From the NCBI GenBank assembly GCA_002308795.1, contig DBVV01000024.1, positions 1 to 13,738 on the forward strand: a DNA stretch of 13,738 nt, in the 5' to 3' direction. Below are positions 7,530 to 13,738 of the stretch, one piece after another. A program made the translations under genes and the position numbers. Position 1 is the first letter of the stretch, and every line of letters begins with the position of its first letter. The DNA comes from Mageeibacillus sp. UBA1255. Its GTDB lineage: Bacteria; Bacillota; Clostridia; UBA1212; UBA1255. Under the pieces are notes generated by a model. The model was not told the DNA's origin and searched no databases. It saw only the letters and a list, made by a program, of their open reading frames with translations.

Positions 7530-8207
7530 ATGGGTATTCTGAGCGATTCCGCATTCCGCGGAAAAATAAAAGCAGTAATATTCGATATGGACGGCGTGCT
7601 TGTGGATTCGGAGCCGGCAATGTACAAGGCTTCGATCGCGGGGCTTCGCGAGTTCGGGATCGAGGCGAAGGCAGAGGATTTCAAGCCGTTCGTCGGAACG
7701 GGCGAAAGAAGCTTCATCGGAAACGTTGTCCGCCTCCACGGCGGGGTGTACAGCGATGAAATGAAGGACAGGGTATACGAAATATACTGCCGCGATATTG
7801 ACCGCGAAATAGTGCGGTTTCCGGCCGTGCTTCCGACGGTTAAAGCGCTGCGTGCTTCCGGGATCCTGCTGGCGATCGCTTCTGCCGCAGATGCCGTTAA
7901 GGTGAATGCGAACATCCGTGCCGCCGGGCTTGATCCTTCGGATTTCGGAGCGGTCGTGAAAGCCGGAGACGTCGAGCGCCTTAAACCTGCGCCTGATATT
8001 TTTCTCAAGGCGGCCGAGATACTGGGCGTCAGACCGGATGAGTGCATCGTGTGCGAGGATGCCGAGAACGGCGTGCGTGCGGCCAAAGCGGGCGGGATGT
8101 TCTGTCTGGGAATAACGAGCTCCTTCTCTGATGAGAGGCTCCGTGAACTGGGGGCAGACTGGACCGCGCCGGATATCGGGGCACTCGGAGCGCCGGCAAA
8201 AGATTGA
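7530..8207 (+). CDS. HAD-superfamily hydrolase, beta-phosphoglucomutase-like
   Basis: A 225-residue HAD-type phosphatase or sugar-phosphate mutase acting in the cytoplasm. All four motifs are present: motif I FDMDGVLVDSE (18-28, nucleophile D19 and acid/base D21), motif II Ser118 in AIASAAD, motif III Lys152 in LKPAPDIF, and motif IV EDAENG (176-181). The helical cap between motifs I and II (about 30-100) with GTGERSF is of the beta-PGM/phosphoglycolate phosphatase type. ATG 7530 follows GAGG (7521-7524). It begins 75 bases after the hydrolase gene, with no terminator seen between, so co-transcription is likely and a role in handling the released sugar is plausible. Family-level call is firm; the substrate (hexose phosphate, phosphoglycolate or other) is not determined. 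Confidence 0.88.
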   Translation: MGILSDSAFRGKIKAVIFDMDGVLVDSEPAMYKASIAGLREFGIEAKAEDFKPFVGTGERSFIGNVVRLHGGVYSDEMKDRVYEIYCRDIDREIVRFPAVLPTVKALRASGILLAIASAADAVKVNANIRAAGLDPSDFGAVVKAGDVERLKPAPDIFLKAAEILGVRPDECIVCEDAENGVRAAKAGGMFCLGITSSFSDERLRELGADWTAPDIGALGAPAKD

Positions 8208-8233
8208 CATATTGCCTCAATATGAATTATACT
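8204..8233 (+). promoter_or_regulatory. Promoter of the two-domain lipoprotein gene
   Basis: A perfect TTGACA (8204-8209) overlaps the stop codon of the HAD gene; TATACT (8228-8233) lies 18 bases on. The expected start is near 8240, giving a leader of about 37 bases in an AT-rich stretch. This suggests the lipoprotein is made separately from, and probably more strongly than, the hydrolase-HAD pair. Confidence 0.75.
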
Positions 8234-8276
8234 TTCAACAAATTATTACTTTTTACCAGAAAAAGGAGTGAATACA

Positions 8277-9812
8277 ATGAAAAAATTAATCACGATGATG
8301 ATCGCCCTCGCACTGGTCGCATGCTTAGCTGCATGCGGAACAGCAGGAGGCGATTCAAAGGCCACCGAGAAACCGGCGGCAACGGATGAGCAAAAAACGA
8401 CCAACGCACCTGTTGTCACCGACGAACCGGCAGGGAATCCGACCGATGCTGCCACCGAAGCGCCTACCGACGTTCCGGAACCGACGGCAACTAAAGAACC
8501 TGCTCCGGGTGCAGATATTGACGCGATCCTGATCGACTTTGAAGTAGAAGATAGCTATACCTGCTATGCAGGCGCAGAAGCAACTGTGAACGCAGGCGAG
8601 CCCTGGCTCACGATCGTCTCCGGCCCGTCCGGCGGTGACAACATCGTTCTGCATTTTGATGAGGGTGCGGGGTTTGACAGCGAAGAATACCCGTTCATCG
8701 CGTTCAAGTACCGCGTAGGTTACGGACACAGCGTGCGCGGTGCGAACCACCTGTACGCCATCACCGGCGGCGGCGGACCGACCCCGAACAACGGCTGGTG
8801 GTACCACCTGGATTACGTTGCCGACCTCGACTGGCACACCGTAATTCTTCAAATTTCCGAAGCTTTCCCCGAGACCGACTCCGCATGGCGTTCGCTTCGC
8901 ACACCTACGGTCGACTCGGCGGGCGGCGATCTTGCGTACGCATGGATGGGCGCGTTCAAGAGTGCCGAGGATGCTGAAAAATACGACGCCGCTTTCAATG
9001 AAAAGTACGGCGATAAACTCGTGAAGGCTGAAGCTCCGAAGATCGAAAAGACGGAAGTAGTTCCGGATCTTGTCGACGCTTTCGAAGAGACCGTTATCGA
9101 TTTCGAAGATATGGAAGCGGGAGCAAACGTTTCCGGCTCCGATCTTCTGCACTACGTCGGCGGCCTCAACAACTCGGTCTACGTAGAGCGTGACGGCGGT
9201 ATCGCCGCACAGATGCAGTTCGACTCGATCTCTTACTATGATATTATTAAGAGCGGGTCGGCTTATTCGATCAGCTTCGATCTTATGAACGTCAGCAGCG
9301 GATTGTTCGGCGGCTTCATCTTCAACTGGGGCGACGAGGGCAATACCTCCCGCAACTTCTTCGAGGACAACGGCCTCGTTTCTCCTCCCGGACTTACGTC
9401 GGCAAGTTCCAGCGGATGCGGCTTCTCGTTCGCAGGCGCTAATCAGGTCGTTATCTACGTTCCTGTCTGGGACAGCGAAGCGATCAAGCTCTCCGTGGCT
9501 TCCGTTACTGTCGAAGCTCCGGTCGATTTCAATGCGGGTTACAATACTTTCCGCCTCGAGGATGACGGTACTTCGAAGGTCGAGGTTTATCTGAATGACG
9601 CGCTGTTTGTGACGGTCGCTTATGCCGATGAAGGGTTCTGCGATGCTCCGACGATGTATGAGCATTATTACAGGTCTGTAACTATCACCGGCAGCGACGG
9701 TTCCGAACTGCTCAAGACGGATAAAGCCGCGTTCTCTATCTACAAGAGCATCGCGTTTGCCGGCCGTGCACATCAGGTCTGCTTCGACAATATTTCCTTC
9801 AAAAACAAATGA
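8277..9812 (+). CDS. Secreted lipoprotein with two beta-rich domains, unknown function
   Basis: A 511-residue protein anchored to the outer face of the membrane: signal peptide MKKLITMMIALALVACLAAC with lipobox LAAC and lipidated Cys20. Residues 21-80 are a low-complexity stalk rich in Thr, Pro, Ala, Glu and Asp (repeated TDEP, TEAPTD, EPTATKEP). Domain one (about 83-245) starts IDAILIDFE, ends YAWMGAFKSAEDAEKY, and resembles galactose-binding-like beta-sandwich domains of clostridial surface proteins. Domain two (about 270-511) starts ETVIDFEDME and ends VCFDNISF, as in concanavalin-like or carbohydrate-binding sandwiches. Both open with the same IDFE strand. ATG 8277 is chosen over in-frame GTG 8268 because AAAAGGAG (8261-8268) is the ribosome site. 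No catalytic motif was recognised. Glycan binding is an inference from fold-like features and the neighbouring hydrolase. Confidence 0.7.
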   Translation: MKKLITMMIALALVACLAACGTAGGDSKATEKPAATDEQKTTNAPVVTDEPAGNPTDAATEAPTDVPEPTATKEPAPGADIDAILIDFEVEDSYTCYAGAEATVNAGEPWLTIVSGPSGGDNIVLHFDEGAGFDSEEYPFIAFKYRVGYGHSVRGANHLYAITGGGGPTPNNGWWYHLDYVADLDWHTVILQISEAFPETDSAWRSLRTPTVDSAGGDLAYAWMGAFKSAEDAEKYDAAFNEKYGDKLVKAEAPKIEKTEVVPDLVDAFEETVIDFEDMEAGANVSGSDLLHYVGGLNNSVYVERDGGIAAQMQFDSISYYDIIKSGSAYSISFDLMNVSSGLFGGFIFNWGDEGNTSRNFFEDNGLVSPPGLTSASSSGCGFSFAGANQVVIYVPVWDSEAIKLSVASVTVEAPVDFNAGYNTFRLEDDGTSKVEVYLNDALFVTVAYADEGFCDAPTMYEHYYRSVTITGSDGSELLKTDKAAFSIYKSIAFAGRAHQVCFDNISFKNK

Positions 9813-9838
9813 TCGGACTATTCTGAACCGATGAAAAA

Positions 9839-9876
9839 GAGCCGAAAAGCACAAATCAGCTGATGCTTTTCGGCTC
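9839..9876. terminator. Perfect 13-bp hairpin, bidirectional terminator
   Basis: GAGCCGAAAAGCA (9839-9851) pairs perfectly with TGCTTTTCGGCTC (9864-9876) over a 12-base loop. On the plus strand it is followed by ATTATTT; on the minus strand by TTTTTC, so it can end both the lipoprotein transcript and that of the convergent beta-helix gene, with the better U-tract on the minus strand. Confidence 0.88.
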
Positions 9877-9902
9877 ATTATTTAAACATTTTCCTAAAAT
9901 TT

Positions 9903-9940
9903 GAAGCGGGAGACAGAGAACGGTTTCTGTCCTCCGCTTC
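9903..9940. terminator. Second hairpin between the convergent genes
   Basis: GAAGCGG (9903-9909) pairs with CCGCTTC (9934-9940) and ACAGA (9913-9917) with TCTGT (9926-9930), with a two-base mismatch between the stems. ATTTTATT follows on the plus strand and AAATTTT on the minus. It is weaker than its neighbour and acts as a back-up for either direction. It begins ten bases past the stop of the minus-strand gene. Confidence 0.6.
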
Positions 9941-9949
9941 ATTTTATTC

Positions 9950-11473
9950 TCATTTCAGGGTATAGATGCCGGTGGAGATGCCTGACGCCCAGATCCAGCC
10001 GCTGCCAACCTTTGACTTAAGTGTGAAGGAGATGCTTGTGTCTCCGTAAGTGAAGGTGTGATCGCCTGCGGAAAGGGAACCACTGAACGTCACGTATCCG
10101 GAGGGGAGAGTACTTCCGGCGTTCATACCGCCCATTCCGAAACGGCCTCCGCGGCCTCCGCCCGCTCCGCCTGCACCTCCCGGAACGGTGCCCAGAGCGA
10201 CGATGATGCCACCTGTAACAGTTACCGAGCCGTCTGAATCCACTGACGCCGTATTGCCGCTTGAATCCGCATTCGGATTGCTGACGATAACGATGCCGCC
10301 GGTCTGTTTGTAGCTGCCGTTCGCGTCTATTCCGTCAACGTCCCGTCCGCCAACTTCTACGATCATTATCCCTCCGTTTACCGTGATCAGTCCGTCGGAA
10401 ACGCGGCTGCCGGATGAAGACGTGGCATTCACGCCGTCATCGGTCGCATAAACGTGTATCTCACCGTCGTTGACCGTAACGTAATGACCCTCGAGACCTT
10501 CGTGAGAATTGACCACATTTACGTAGCCTCCGTCGATCTGGAGCGTGTTTTCAGCGTGGATACCGTCATCGCCTGCGGTTACCGTCACTGTTCCGCCGCT
10601 GATCTTCACGTCGTAAGCCGCATGGATCCCGTCCTTAGCCGAACGGATATTGACCGTGCCGCCTGATATCGTTATGATGCCGCGCTGGTTACCCTTCGAC
10701 GAAATGTCGTAATTTTCTGTCTCCAGCCCGTCTCCGGCAGTAGAAACCGCATTGACCGTACCGGACTCGATAGTTATCGAATCGTTGCCCTTTATTGCGT
10801 TATTCGGAGCAGTCACCGTGAGCGTCACGTTTTTGATTTTAAGATCATCCTTTGTCTGGACACCGTTGTTATATCCTGCATTAACGGTAAGAGAACCGTA
10901 TCCGACAATATTCATATCACACAGTGCATATATTGCCGCGCTCCCGGTTACAGCGTTCTCATCCTTTTTTACCGTCCGTGAATCGGTGACAATATTAGTC
11001 GTGCCGCTTTCTGCTTTGATCTTCAGCTTTCCGGCGCTTTTGGCATATATCGGCGAATCATATGAGCAGGTTATCGACATGCCGTTAAGTATGAGTTCGA
11101 CCTCGTCTTCCTCGCCGGCGTCAATGACGATCTGGCCGTTTTCAAGCGTTCCGCTGACAACGTACGTCCCGGCCGCCGTGATCGTGTACGTGTTCCCGCT
11201 AACGTCAACGCTCCCGTCATCAGTAGTGATGCCGAAATCACCGTAAGAGACCGTCACTGCAGTATCCGCTGAATTGACCGCGAGGGTCTCAGTTTCGACG
11301 TTATCCGTAACTGCCGTGAAGTCAACAACGTTCGAGACAGTGGTTTTTACGGCGGGCGAGCATGCCGTAAGTGCAAACACGATCAATGCAGCGACCGATA
11401 TGGATATCACTCTTTTAAGAACTGCTTTTCTGCTATTTGAATCTGTCTTGTTTTTATCTGTTGTTTTTTTCAT
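9950..11473 (-). CDS. Beta-helix carbohydrate-binding lipoprotein (Cthe_2159-like)
   Basis: A 507-residue exported lipoprotein. The long positively charged N-terminus (about 21 residues) is followed by a hydrophobic stretch and lipobox LTAC with lipidated Cys38. Residues 80-430 are a right-handed beta-helix of the Cthe_2159/DUF4353 type: repeating strands such as ITISGGTVNI and VKISGGTVTV, with turns GDGLET (247-252), KDGIHA (280-285), DDGIHA (302-307), HEGLEGH (324-330), DDGVNA (345-350) and VDGIDA (379-384), a period near 22. The regular Asp residues in these turns fit the calcium sites known in the family. Cthe_2159 of Clostridium thermocellum binds cellulose and pectin-type acid sugars; whether this one does is inferred. 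A Gly/Arg/Met-rich insert (432-451) precedes a C-terminal beta domain. Start ATG 11473 follows AAGGGAGGG (11490-11482, minus strand). The CotH and VTC-type genes that often accompany this family were not seen here. Confidence 0.85.
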   Translation of the reverse strand: MKKTTDKNKTDSNSRKAVLKRVISISVAALIVFALTACSPAVKTTVSNVVDFTAVTDNVETETLAVNSADTAVTVSYGDFGITTDDGSVDVSGNTYTITAAGTYVVSGTLENGQIVIDAGEEDEVELILNGMSITCSYDSPIYAKSAGKLKIKAESGTTNIVTDSRTVKKDENAVTGSAAIYALCDMNIVGYGSLTVNAGYNNGVQTKDDLKIKNVTLTVTAPNNAIKGNDSITIESGTVNAVSTAGDGLETENYDISSKGNQRGIITISGGTVNIRSAKDGIHAAYDVKISGGTVTVTAGDDGIHAENTLQIDGGYVNVVNSHEGLEGHYVTVNDGEIHVYATDDGVNATSSSGSRVSDGLITVNGGIMIVEVGGRDVDGIDANGSYKQTGGIVIVSNPNADSSGNTASVDSDGSVTVTGGIIVALGTVPGGAGGAGGGRGGRFGMGGMNAGSTLPSGYVTFSGSLSAGDHTFTYGDTSISFTLKSKVGSGWIWASGISTGIYTLK

Positions 11474-11507
11474 AATTGTGACCCTCCCTTTGGTCTTTAT
11501 CAGGTAC

Positions 11508-11543
11508 GCGGATCAGGCGGCGGATACAGGTGCGGATACAGGC
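11508..11543. repeat. Three tandem 12-base direct repeats in a leader
   Basis: Units start at 11508, 11520 and 11532, each opening with GCGGAT. Units two and three are identical in 11 of 12 bases (GCGGATACAGGt/c); unit one is GCGGATCAGGCG. They lie between the likely promoter and the ribosome site of the minus-strand beta-helix gene, so they would be in its untranslated leader. They could be a protein-binding array or a small variable-number repeat. Confidence 0.75.
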
Positions 11544-11577
11544 GCTGTCATGTACCGGATCGCTTCCTCTGATTTCA

Positions 11578-11607
11578 ATTATACGGGCCAAAGTGGTTTT
11601 TCTTTGG
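11578..11607 (-). promoter_or_regulatory. Likely promoter region of the beta-helix gene with inverted repeat
   Basis: Read on the minus strand, a perfect TATAAT lies at 11583-11578. At the correct spacing the -35 (11606-11601) reads CAAAGA, a poor match. A perfect inverted repeat, CCAAAG (11588-11593) and CTTTGG (11602-11607) with an 8-base gap, covers the spacer and -35. A weak -35 with an overlapping palindrome suggests a regulator-dependent promoter. The predicted leader is about 98 bases. Confidence 0.45.
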
Positions 11608-11670
11608 TACAATTATGTTTAAATTGCGGCATAACTGTTATTTGTTTGTGAACCTGCGTATGCTTTCGCG

Positions 11671-11710
11671 AATAAAAACCGCCCGGAAACCTCATAACGG
11701 CGCCGGGCGG
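11671..11710 (-). terminator. Intrinsic terminator of metY-cysK
   Basis: On the minus strand CCGCCCGG (11710-11703) pairs with CCGGGCGG (11686-11679) over a 16-base loop, followed directly by TTTTTATT (11678-11671). The stem lies 30 bases past the cysK stop. It is strong and correctly oriented to end the sulfur-assimilation transcript before the beta-helix gene promoter. Confidence 0.88.
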
Positions 11711-11740
11711 TCAGAAAAGAATGAATATAATTACAGAGTT

Positions 11741-12676
11741 TTATGCTTCCGTAAACAACGCTGTGGAATAGTAGCGGTCTCCGCTGTCAGGCAGGAGGGC
11801 GACGATGGTCTTGCCCTTGTTTTCGGGCTTCTTAGCGAGTTCGACCGCCGCGTAAAGAGCCGCGCCGGAGGAAATACCGACGGAGATACCCTCTTTCCTT
11901 GCCAGCAGTTTAGCCGTAGCAAAAGCGTTTTCGTTTTCTACCGGGAAGACTTCATCGTATACCGCAGTGTTAAGAACGTCCGGGACGAAGCCTGCGCCGA
12001 TGCCCTGGATCTTATGCGGCCCTGCGTGGCCTTCCGAAAGGACAGGTGAAGATGCGGGCTCCACGGCAACGACTTTCACGGCAGGGTTTTGTTCTTTAAG
12101 ATACTCGCCTGTGCCGGTCACGGTACCGCCCGTTCCTACACCTGCGATGAAGATGTCAACGTTTCCGCCGGTATCTCTCCAGATCTCGGGGCCGGTCGTT
12201 GCCTTGTGGATAGCGGGATTCGCCGGGTTCACGAACTGGCCCGGAATAAAGCTGTCCGGGATTTCTTTCGCGAGTTCTTCGGCTTTCGCGATAGCGCCTT
12301 TCATACCTTTCGATCCATCAGTGAGGACAAGCTCCGCGCCGTACGCTTTCAGAATATTTCTGCGCTCGACGCTCATGGTTTCGGGCATCGTGAGAATGAT
12401 GCGGTAGCCTTTCGCGGCTGCGATCGATGCCAGGCCGATACCTGTATTTCCGCTCGTAGGTTCGATTATGACCGAACCATTTTTCAGGAGGCCCTTCTCC
12501 TCCGCATCCTCGATCATCGCCTTGGCGATACGGTCCTTCACGCTGCCAGCAGGGTTAAAATATTCGAGCTTCACTACGACCGTTGCCTCCAGCCCAAGCT
12601 CTTTTTCTATGTTTGTCACCTCGACCAGCGGGGTGTTTCCAATAAGACCGAGAGTTCCTTTATAAATATTTGACAT
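11741..12676 (-). CDS. cysK: Cysteine synthase A (O-acetylserine sulfhydrylase)
   Basis: A 311-residue pyridoxal-phosphate enzyme that makes cysteine from O-acetylserine and sulfide in the cytoplasm. The family signature is complete: LIGNTPLVEV (11-20), NPAGSVKDRIAKAMI with the cofactor lysine Lys47, the phosphate and substrate loop EPTSGNTG (72-79), the glycine loop GVGTGGTVTG (179-188), and ISSGAA (268-273), whose serine contacts the cofactor ring, then LLPDSGDRY. Length matches CysK. The frame is open further upstream to 12745, but MSNIYKG at 12676 is the family start and has AAGGA placed about seven bases before it. It follows metY on the same strand after 93 bases and is most likely co-transcribed, ending at the terminator just downstream. 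No clear promoter of its own was found. Confidence 0.96.
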   Translation of the reverse strand: MSNIYKGTLGLIGNTPLVEVTNIEKELGLEATVVVKLEYFNPAGSVKDRIAKAMIEDAEEKGLLKNGSVIIEPTSGNTGIGLASIAAAKGYRIILTMPETMSVERRNILKAYGAELVLTDGSKGMKGAIAKAEELAKEIPDSFIPGQFVNPANPAIHKATTGPEIWRDTGGNVDIFIAGVGTGGTVTGTGEYLKEQNPAVKVVAVEPASSPVLSEGHAGPHKIQGIGAGFVPDVLNTAVYDEVFPVENENAFATAKLLARKEGISVGISSGAALYAAVELAKKPENKGKTIVALLPDSGDRYYSTALFTEA

Positions 12677-12720
12677 AGCAGATCCTTCTTTCTTTTTATT
12701 TTTACACGTTTTAACGCTGT

Positions 12721-12738
12721 GCCCCGGCCATGCGGGGC
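12721..12738 (-). other. GC-rich hairpin between metY and cysK
   Basis: GCCCCG and CGGGGC form a perfect 6-bp stem over a 6-base loop in the metY-cysK intergenic space. No T-tract follows on either strand, so it is not a normal terminator. It may set relative message stability or act as a processing point between the two genes. Confidence 0.45.
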
Positions 12739-12769
12739 CAATCAAATATTGCTAACTTGTCGTGGCCGG

Positions 12770-13738
12770 TCAGATCGCCGCGAAACCGTTCTCGAGGTCA
12801 GCGATGATGTCGTCAATATGCTCCGTGCCTATTGACAGCCTGATCGTGTTCGGCCCGATACCCTGGTCGCGCAGTTCGCTCTCCGAAAGCTGCGAGTGTG
12901 TTGTCGACGCGGGATGGATCACGAGACTTTTAACGTCGGCAACGTTTGCCAGCAGTGAGAATATCTTGAGGTTATCGATGAACTTCCACGCTTCTTCCTG
13001 GCCGCCTTTAATGTCGAACGTGAAGATAGACGCGCCGCCGTTCGGGAAGTAGCGTTCATACAGCGCGTGGTCCGGATGATCGGGAAGGGAAGGGTGATGT
13101 ACCGCCGCTACTTTCGGATGTGAGCTCAGGAATTCCACTACTTTTTTGGTGTTTTCGGCGTGGCGGTCGAGTCTGAGCGAGAGCGTTTCGACTCCCTGCA
13201 GAAGCAGAAACGCATTAAACGGTGATATGCATGCTCCGGTATCGCGCAGCAGTATCGCGCGGATGAACGTCACGAAAGCAGCCGGCCCTACCGCGTCGTA
13301 GAAAGAAATGCCGTGATAGCTCGGGTTCGGTTCGGCGATATTCGGGTATTTACCGCTCGCTTTCCAGTCAAACTTCCCGGATTCGACGATTATGCCGCCC
13401 AGCGTAGTACCGTGGCCTCCGAGAAACTTGGTCGCGGAGTGGACAACTATATCTGCGCCGTGTTCGAACGGGCGGATGAGATAAGGCGTCCCGAAGGTAT
13501 TGTCGACCACGACAGGGAGGCCGTTTTTGTGTGCGATCCGGGCGATGGCGTCTATATCCGGTATGTCGCTGTTGGGGTTGCCGAGCGTTTCGAGGTATAT
13601 CGCCCTCGTATCGCTCCTGATCGCCGCTTCCACTTCGGCAAGGTCGTGCGCGTCAACGAACGTGGTCTCGATCCCGTACTGCGGGAGTGTGTGTGCAAGC
13701 AGGTTGTAGCTTCCGCCGTATATCGTCTTCTGCGCCAC
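12770..13738 (-). CDS. metY: O-acetylhomoserine sulfhydrylase, 5'-truncated by the window
   Basis: The last 322 or so residues of a pyridoxal-phosphate enzyme of the Cys/Met metabolism family that makes homocysteine from O-acetylhomoserine and sulfide. About 100 N-terminal residues lie beyond the window; the first codon here (GTG) is an internal valine, not a start. Seen in order: YGGSYNLLAHTLPQYGI near the window edge, LETLGNPNSDIPDI, VVVDNTFGTPYLIRP (the Asp, about 79, contacts the cofactor nitrogen), HSATKFLGGHG with cofactor lysine (about 104), then FDWKASGKYPNI and the long RAILLRDTGACISPFNAFLLLQGVETL segment that marks MetY rather than cystathionine synthase or lyase, and SLVIHPASTTHSQL near the C-terminus. 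The reading frame is intact to its stop. Direct sulfide use links it to the neighbouring cysK. Confidence 0.95.
   Translation of the reverse strand: MAQKTIYGGSYNLLAHTLPQYGIETTFVDAHDLAEVEAAIRSDTRAIYLETLGNPNSDIPDIDAIARIAHKNGLPVVVDNTFGTPYLIRPFEHGADIVVHSATKFLGGHGTTLGGIIVESGKFDWKASGKYPNIAEPNPSYHGISFYDAVGPAAFVTFIRAILLRDTGACISPFNAFLLLQGVETLSLRLDRHAENTKKVVEFLSSHPKVAAVHHPSLPDHPDHALYERYFPNGGASIFTFDIKGGQEEAWKFIDNLKIFSLLANVADVKSLVIHPASTTHSQLSESELRDQGIGPNTIRLSIGTEHIDDIIADLENGFAAI

Noticed and set aside
8355..9878. A 507-codon open frame on the minus strand opposite the two-domain lipoprotein.
   Set aside because: Its translation is Arg/Val-rich with no recognisable motif and it runs through the terminator hairpin at 9839-9876. 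The plus strand has a signal peptide, lipobox, ribosome site and promoter. It is a codon-bias shadow.
11274..11651. A 125-codon plus-strand frame covering the beta-helix leader repeats (ADTGADTG).
   Set aside because: It begins inside the signal-peptide end of the minus-strand gene and has no family resemblance. The repeat peptide is a by-product of the 12-base DNA repeats.
12677..12745. An extended cysK start (MIGPAWPG...).
   Set aside because: The extension would be translated from the intergenic hairpin and a purine-rich ribosome-site region, and does not match CysK N-termini.

Overview
The window reads as ordinary low-to-mid-GC Firmicutes (Clostridia-like) chromosome. The support is strong AGGAGG-type ribosome sites, extended -10 promoters of the TGCTATAAT type, intrinsic terminators, two surface lipoproteins with Gram-positive style lipoboxes, a ferredoxin-dependent indolepyruvate oxidoreductase typical of anaerobes, and a Cthe_2159-like beta-helix protein of the kind known from clostridia. 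Genus cannot be read from the sequence. No mobile element, CRISPR array, tRNA or rRNA was seen. Every gene runs with normal start and stop signals, except the last, which is cut by the window edge.

Layout, left to right. (1) 150-1670, plus: a sodium:solute symporter with its own near-consensus promoter. (2) 1791-4180, plus: iorA-iorB, a translationally coupled pair making a 2-oxoacid (indolepyruvate-type) ferredoxin oxidoreductase, with its own promoter and a leader that folds into one long hairpin. (3) 4285-5266, plus: ybaB-recR, the conserved nucleoid-protein and recombination-repair pair, with a promoter in front and an intrinsic terminator behind. (4) 5331-8207, plus: a GH106-like putative glycoside hydrolase followed by a HAD-family sugar-phosphate phosphatase/mutase-like protein. 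The recR terminator ends 14 bases before the hydrolase start codon, so it also sits in the hydrolase leader. (5) 8277-9812, plus: a lipoprotein with a Thr/Pro/Ala/Glu-rich stalk and two beta-rich domains, driven by a TTGACA/TATACT promoter. (6) 9950-11473, minus: a beta-helix carbohydrate-binding lipoprotein converging on the previous gene; two hairpin terminators lie between them. Its leader carries three 12-base direct repeats and an inverted repeat. (7) 11741-13738, minus: metY (5'-truncated by the window) followed by cysK, a sulfur-assimilation pair ending in a strong terminator.

How the parts may work together. The symporter could feed or drain substrates of IorAB (amino acids or aryl acids), but that is inferred from position only. 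The hydrolase, HAD protein and two lipoproteins suggest a small carbohydrate-handling neighbourhood: two exported proteins that may bind glycans and two cytoplasmic enzymes. MetY and CysK both use sulfide to make sulfur amino acids (homocysteine and cysteine). I do not see a clearly new multi-gene system. The points most worth following are the terminator embedded in the hydrolase leader, the structured iorA leader, the repeat-bearing leader of the beta-helix gene, and the uncharacterised two-domain lipoprotein.
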